Shown here piece by piece: positions 62,682-64,000 of a stretch of DNA of 64,000 bases. The position numbers and the translations under genes are program-made. The DNA comes from Pseudomonadota bacterium. Lineage in GTDB: Bacteria > Pseudomonadota > Gammaproteobacteria > Burkholderiales > Casimicrobiaceae. Where the stretch lies: the NCBI GenBank assembly GCA_018241765.1, contig JAFEDD010000006.1, positions 1-64,000 on the forward strand. The letters run 5' to 3'. How positions within the stretch are numbered: position 1 is the first letter of the stretch; every line of letters begins with the position of its first letter. The notes beneath the pieces are model-generated. The model saw only the letters and a list, made by a program, of their open reading frames with translations, was not told the origin of the DNA and searched no databases.

Positions 62682-62958
62682 TGCCACAAATCCCCGCACC
62701 ACGCGGGGTTCTGGCCGGCAGTGCTGCGGGTGGCTACCTGCCAAAACTCCCGAAATCGGCCATTTTCTCTGTCAGAGCCGTCTCTTTTCTCTGTTTGGCC
62801 TGCGGGTAGGCGCAGATGGTGGTCTAGCAAAATCAACAATTTACGCGCGCCGGTTCATGGTCAACCAAGGCCAGCGGTCAAGCATCGAACGTTGATACCA
62901 CCTCCCACTGGCGAGCCCATTCGGTCGGCAGTGGGCAAGCAGGGCCCTTGCAGCGAAA
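62682..62958. other. Gene-free stretch after tmRNA
   Basis: No credible gene. A minus-strand frame through tmRNA (62567-62839) is an RNA-gene artefact. The stretch includes a short CCCCGC...GCGGGG inverted repeat at 62692-62708. The DNA composition changes here from core-like to more mixed, in keeping with accessory sequence. Confidence 0.4.
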
Positions 62959-63333
62959 ATGTCGACGATGACAAGCAAAAAAAAAATCGCTGCCGACCTG
63001 CAGTCAGCCTTATCCGGGCAGCACCCATTGAGCATCGACCTGTACGTTGAAGTGCTAGCCGACTATGAGGATGAACTGAAAGCCTCGCTGGACAAGGACG
63101 CCGATGACGCCCTGCTGTGCGTGCTGGCCGACGACGGTGACGTGGCGATGATGGTCATCGACTGGGACGGCAGCATCTACCGGAATGAAAACGCATTGAA
63201 GAAGTTGCAGGTGATGTGGCAAGACAGCTTCGAGGCCAACGTACAGACCCTCGTACCCATCTTCAGCGCCCACATCAGCCAGAAAAACCTGGGTGTAGCG
63301 GGCATCAAATGGCTGCCTGCATCAACTGAATGA
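62959..63333 (+). CDS. Hypothetical acidic protein next to the recombinase module
   Basis: Protein of 124 residues that I do not recognise. After a lysine cluster (MTSKKKIAADL) it is acidic, with YEDELKASLDKDADDALLCV and DDGDVAMMVIDWDGSIYRNE. The C-terminal half is predicted mixed alpha/beta. No signal peptide or membrane helix. Codons 6-10 contain an uninterrupted run of ten A, a site where slippage or sequencing error could shift the frame. Start is ATG at 62959 or 62968. It converges with the recombinase-associated gene, 21 bases apart. Confidence 0.55.
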   Translation: MSTMTSKKKIAADLQSALSGQHPLSIDLYVEVLADYEDELKASLDKDADDALLCVLADDGDVAMMVIDWDGSIYRNENALKKLQVMWQDSFEANVQTLVPIFSAHISQKNLGVAGIKWLPASTE

Positions 63334-63354
63334 GTTGACTACCATCTGCCCGGG

Positions 63355-63810
63355 TTACGCATCAAACCCCGCCACCACCTCCTGCTGCGCCACCCAGTCG
63401 GTTGGCAGCGGGTTGCGCTGGAACCACAGCAGACTCATGCAGCGGGGTTGCTGCCCGGCCAGGATGTTCTGGATGATGGCAGGCTCGAGCAGCGTCAGCC
63501 GCAGCAGTTCGTTGACCGTCGAGTGGTGCAGCCCTTCGCGCTGGGCGATTTCGCTGCCGCTGCCAACCATGCCGTCATCGAGCAGTTGCTGCCAGTAGAA
63601 AGCCCGCGACAGCGCCACCAGCAGGGGCTGGTCGATCTGCGTGGCAATTTTCCCCGGCGCATCCAGTTGGTCGTCGGGGCGAATCACTACCTTGCTGCCA
63701 CCGCGCTTGCGGATCTTGAGCGGGATGAAGGTGGACAATTTCACCTGCCCGCTGCCCTCCCGTCGTTCGCGGGCGACGGCAGCACCCAAGGTCTGCACTT
63801 TCGGCTTCAT
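63355..63810 (-). CDS. Small recombinase-associated protein with helix-turn-helix-like motif
   Basis: Protein of 151 residues. The basic N-terminal part (FIPLKIRKRGGSKVVIRPDD) precedes a helical C-terminal half with a putative helix-turn-helix at about 86-105 (GSEIAQREGLHHSTVNELLR) and the segment LLEPAIIQNILAGQQP. This C-terminal pattern is the one found in small proteins encoded directly behind large serine recombinases, often with DUF2924 genes. Its start codon overlaps the recombinase stop by 4 bases, so it is co-translated. DNA binding is inferred from the motif only. Confidence 0.65.
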   Translation of the reverse strand: MKPKVQTLGAAVARERREGSGQVKLSTFIPLKIRKRGGSKVVIRPDDQLDAPGKIATQIDQPLLVALSRAFYWQQLLDDGMVGSGSEIAQREGLHHSTVNELLRLTLLEPAIIQNILAGQQPRCMSLLWFQRNPLPTDWVAQQEVVAGFDA

Positions 63811-64000
63811 ACCGTTTCCTCCTGCTGCTCCCATTCCTGCAATTCCGCGCCGATGCTGCCCGGCAGCAGTTCCCCGGCCAGTTCCTGCCAGCCCTGATCG
63901 CGCCAGATGATTTCCAGCCCGCCGTCGGCAATCACCACGCGCTCGATCAGCAATTGCGCCAGTCGGCACTGCTCGGCAGGGAACAACTCCCGCCAAAGCC
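63807..64000 (-). CDS. Serine site-specific recombinase, C-terminal end (cut by window end)
   Basis: The last 64 codons of a gene entering from the right. The translated end includes LWRELFPAEQCRLAQLLIER and VVIADGGLEIIWRDQGWQEL, finishing EWEQQEETV. This is the tail typical of large Pin/resolvase-family recombinases (FPAEQ..I..LL.ERV.I...GL.I). The catalytic N-terminal domain is outside the window. It overlaps the small downstream gene (ATGA). Its position about 1.2 kb from tmRNA suggests the flank of an integrated element. Confidence 0.7.
   Translation of the reverse strand, partial: LWRELFPAEQCRLAQLLIERVVIADGGLEIIWRDQGWQELAGELLPGSIGAELQEWEQQEETV

Noticed and set aside
62567..62839. Minus-strand 90-codon frame containing TRRELNPRPK
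   Set aside because: This is the well-known false protein made by translating the complement of the 3' end of a structural RNA gene; it overlaps the tmRNA and its terminator.

Overview
The window reads as chromosome from a high-G+C betaproteobacterium, most likely Burkholderiales or a related lineage. Three things support this. Several neighbourhoods are typical of that class: clpS-clpA beside a cold-shock gene; pilT/pilU divergent from yggS-proC-yggU; nth-rnfB-DUF1841; DUF971-ubiE-Tim44-ubiJ; rpsF-rpsR-rplI; glnA near ntrB-ntrC. The tmRNA encodes the tag ANDDTYALAA. There are also an IPTL-CTERM-type surface protein and an AlgZ/AlgR-like two-component pair. No rRNA operon, CRISPR array or replication origin was seen.

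Layout. 1-3.4 kb is accessory DNA: the 3' part of an IS110-family transposase, a toxin-antitoxin pair followed by a DUF2200 gene, and a DUF4102-type tyrosine integrase. The core chromosome begins at the cold-shock gene (3.6 kb) and continues with clpS and clpA. From 7 to 16 kb come a methyltransferase of lower G+C, a hydroxyisobutyrate-dehydrogenase-family enzyme with a SemiSWEET gene, argH, a LytS/AlgZ-type kinase with its LytTR regulator, a VOC protein, a small secreted repeat protein, a PfkB kinase and a bactofilin. 16.6-20.3 kb is a complete TakP-like TRAP transporter. 20-30 kb holds a CsgG-like lipoprotein, plsC, apaH, a cytochrome c, tRNA-Arg(CCG), a Tat-signal/GMC oxidoreductase pair, a lipase, a beta-CASP nuclease and a SWIB protein with an H1-like tail.

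The 30-35 kb block has a storage-lipid theme. It contains a two-domain fatty acyl-CoA reductase of the wax-ester type, a phasin, a patatin phospholipase and a TetR regulator. 36-47 kb carries ubiquinone genes, type IV pilus retraction ATPases, proline synthesis, endonuclease III and RnfB. 47-54 kb contains an IPTL-CTERM protein, NtrB/NtrC and glutamine synthetase. glnA has a recognisable sigma-54 promoter and two candidate NtrC sites, so regulator and target lie together. 54-60 kb has a peroxiredoxin, a flavin reductase and a ccmF-ccmH-ccmI block. 60.6-62.6 kb has rplI, rpsR, rpsF and tmRNA. Beyond tmRNA the DNA is accessory again: an unknown gene, then a serine recombinase with its small companion, cut by the window end.

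The least explained signal is a family of six intergenic imperfect palindromes of about 120-126 bp (8.2, 34.4, 39.9, 44.3, 54.1 and 62.1 kb). Their long arms are conserved and the midpoint carries a TCGA core. Five of the six begin within about 40 bases of the end of a gene.
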